Shown here: one piece after another, positions 5,195 to 5,894 of the stretch
Layout: the number at the start of each line of letters is the position of its first letter
Position numbering within the stretch: position 1 is the stretch's first letter
Source: Aeromicrobium sp.
GTDB lineage: Bacteria > Actinomycetota > Actinomycetes > Propionibacteriales > Nocardioidaceae
Reading direction: 5' to 3'
Length of the DNA: 5,894 nt
NCBI GenBank assembly: GCA_023254755.1
Contig: JALRKU010000021.1
Location: 1 to 5,894 of the forward strand
Program-made: the position numbers and the translations under genes
The notes under the pieces: generated by a model
Databases searched by the model: none
What the model saw: only the letters and a program-made list of their open reading frames with translations
Told to the model about the DNA's origin: nothing

Positions 5195-5695
5195 GTGACG
5201 GTGACGGGAGACGACGCCCTGGTGGGTCGCGTCCTCGACGACCGTTACCTCATCGGTGCCCGCATCGCCCGCGGCGGCATGGCCAGCGTGTTCCGTGCGA
5301 CCGACCAGCGGCTCGATCGCGAGGTCGCGCTCAAGGTCATGCACACCGGACTGGGCGACGACGGCCAGTTCACCGACCGCTTCGTCCGCGAGGCCCGTGC
5401 CGCCGCGAAGCTGAACCACCGCAACGTGGTGTCGGTGTTCGACCAGGGCCGCGACGGCGACATCACCTACCTCGTCATGGAGTACGTCCCCGGTCGCACG
5501 CTGCGCGACGTCATGCGCGACGAGGCGCCCATGGAAACGGGCCATGGCCTCGGGGTCATGGGCCTGGAGCGCCTCGCGACGACCGAGGATCGGCAATCCG
5601 TAGGGATGGTCCGGGCAGGCTTGGCCCAACAGGCGCTGCAGGGGGGCCGGGATCGAAGTCGGGGTAATACCGGTGCGTTCAGCGATTCGCGCTAG
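5195..5695 (+). pseudogene. Ser/Thr protein kinase, PknL-like, broken after the hinge
   Basis: Residues 1-113 (5195-5533) are the N-terminal lobe of a Hanks-type Ser/Thr kinase of the actinobacterial PknL/PASTA-kinase kind. They contain LVGRVLDDRYLIGARIARGGMASVFRA with the glycine-rich loop at 22-33, the ATP-binding lysine K47 in EVALKVM, the helix-C glutamate E66 in FVREARAAAKLNH, and the hinge LVMEYVPGRTLRDVMRDEAPM at 93-113. The family look then ends abruptly. The next 53 codons, to TAG at 5693-5695, have no HRD, DFG or APE motif, no membrane segment and no PASTA domains, and read as antisense of another protein. The product could not be an active kinase. Position downstream of metF and a prenyl synthase matches pknL in mycobacteria. 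Promoter, leader and ribosome binding site are intact, so the break is at the 3' side only and may be an assembly join. Confidence 0.85.
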
Positions 5696-5755
5696 CTCGT
5701 CGGCCGCGAGCCGTTTGCCCGACAGTACATAGGCAAGATCAGCCACATCGGCCAT
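5534..5755 (-). other. Fragment of an unrelated minus-strand protein
   Basis: From 5755 down to about 5534 the minus strand encodes about 73 coherent residues starting MADVADLAYVLSGKRLAADE and ending near AHDPEAMARFHGR, where the kinase sequence begins on the other strand. Roughly a third of codons end in A or T, unlike the genes before it, so the source appears to be another genome or a transferred region. The stretch ACPDHPYGLPILG resembles the HPYGRPxLG segment of M16 (insulinase-like) peptidases, but the preceding residues do not fit well, so this is only a hint. The ATG at 5755 need not be a real start, because the neighbouring sequence is also a gene fragment. The C-terminal part is missing. 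The frame remains open to 5141 only by running antisense through the kinase gene. Confidence 0.5.
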
Positions 5756-5894
5756 CGTGAAGTTGCACGTGAATCCGGTCGTCGGCCTCGACGAAGCCAC
5801 CGCCAAACAAGCCGCGGTCGACGCAAAGATTCCGGCGAAGGCGCAGGCGGGCGTGGCGTCGATACTCGTGAAGCTTTACGGGTGTTTCGTGAAC
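5754..5894 (+). pseudogene. sucC: Internal fragment of succinyl-CoA synthetase beta subunit
   Basis: The plus frame from about 5754 to the window end reads IVKLHVNPVVGLDEATAK and continues to KIPAKAQAGVASILVKLYGCFVN. As remembered, it aligns without gaps to the middle of actinobacterial SucC (about residues 145-190 of 390), the stretch just before the conserved EDATLVEVNPLV: V.VN.V.G.D at the start, IPA in the middle and KL...FV at the end all match. SucC is the ATP-grasp subunit of the TCA-cycle enzyme joining succinate and CoA. The roughly 145 N-terminal residues are absent: the same frame meets a TAG at 5730-5732, and the few codons between have no SucC character. The gene therefore starts in its middle, next to the unrelated minus-strand fragment. 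The downstream part lies outside the window. Confidence 0.6.

Noticed and set aside
5141..5806. A single 221-residue minus-strand gene across the kinase region
   Set aside because: Only the first part (from 5755 to about 5534) looks like protein; the remainder is antisense of the well-supported kinase N-lobe and its promoter and leader.
5534..5894. Insertion sequence inserted in the kinase gene
   Set aside because: No transposase motif, no recognisable terminal inverted repeat at the join, and the inserted material reads as pieces of two unrelated genes.
1..5894. tRNA, rRNA or riboswitch genes
   Set aside because: No cloverleaf-like sequence, rRNA motif or metabolite-riboswitch core was seen; the gap before metF is too short for a SAM or cobalamin riboswitch.

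Overview
The window looks like chromosomal DNA from a high-GC actinomycete. Roughly 70% of bases are G or C, codons end almost always in G or C, GTG starts are common, and several -10 elements of the TANNNT type sit 6-7 nt before a start codon, the layout of leaderless transcription. Gene content (DUF4126 protein, actinobacterial methylenetetrahydrofolate reductase divergent from a polyprenyl diphosphate synthase, and a PknL-like kinase) would suit a Nocardioides/Aeromicrobium-type member of the Propionibacteriales. That placement is inference; no marker gene for taxonomy is present.

Layout. Positions 1-60 hold the first 20 codons of an unidentified minus-strand gene. A DUF4126 membrane protein (184-771) is followed after 9 nt by a CrtI-like FAD-dependent oxidoreductase (781-2076). 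This pair converges on metF (2218-3123, minus). The gap between the two stop codons is filled by a seven-copy array with a strict 21-bp period, four copies forward and three inverted. metF is divergent from a polyprenyl diphosphate synthase gene (3147-4214, plus) across only 23 nt, in which two leaderless -10 elements overlap. The synthase gene overlaps tail-to-tail by 26 bp with a minus-strand pair: an RNase Sa/barnase-type guanyl ribonuclease with an N-terminal membrane segment, then its cytoplasmic inhibitor barstar, coupled by a GTGA overlap. Upstream of the ribonuclease lie inverted and direct TGTCAC/TGTGACA repeats, then a -10 element, a 5'-end hairpin and a strong ribosome binding site serving a Ser/Thr kinase gene at 5195.

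The kinase is broken. Homology stops at about 5533, after the hinge and before the catalytic loop. The last 360 bases are less GC-rich and form a mosaic: 5534-5755 reads as part of an unrelated minus-strand protein, and about 5754-5894 reads as an internal piece of succinyl-CoA synthetase beta (sucC). Two junctions between gene interiors so close together, near the end of the sequence, point to a chimeric assembly end or a complex rearrangement rather than a simple insertion.

How the genes relate. MetF supplies 5-methyl-tetrahydrofolate for methionine synthesis. The prenyl synthase supplies long isoprenoid diphosphates. The oxidoreductase resembles carotenoid desaturases but is not in an operon with the synthase. 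The metF / prenyl synthase / kinase order recalls Rv2172c-Rv2173-pknL of Mycobacterium tuberculosis (from memory); here the ribonuclease-barstar pair occupies the space before the kinase. The most unusual items are the 21-bp array, the overlapping divergent promoters and the operator/hairpin arrangement before the kinase.
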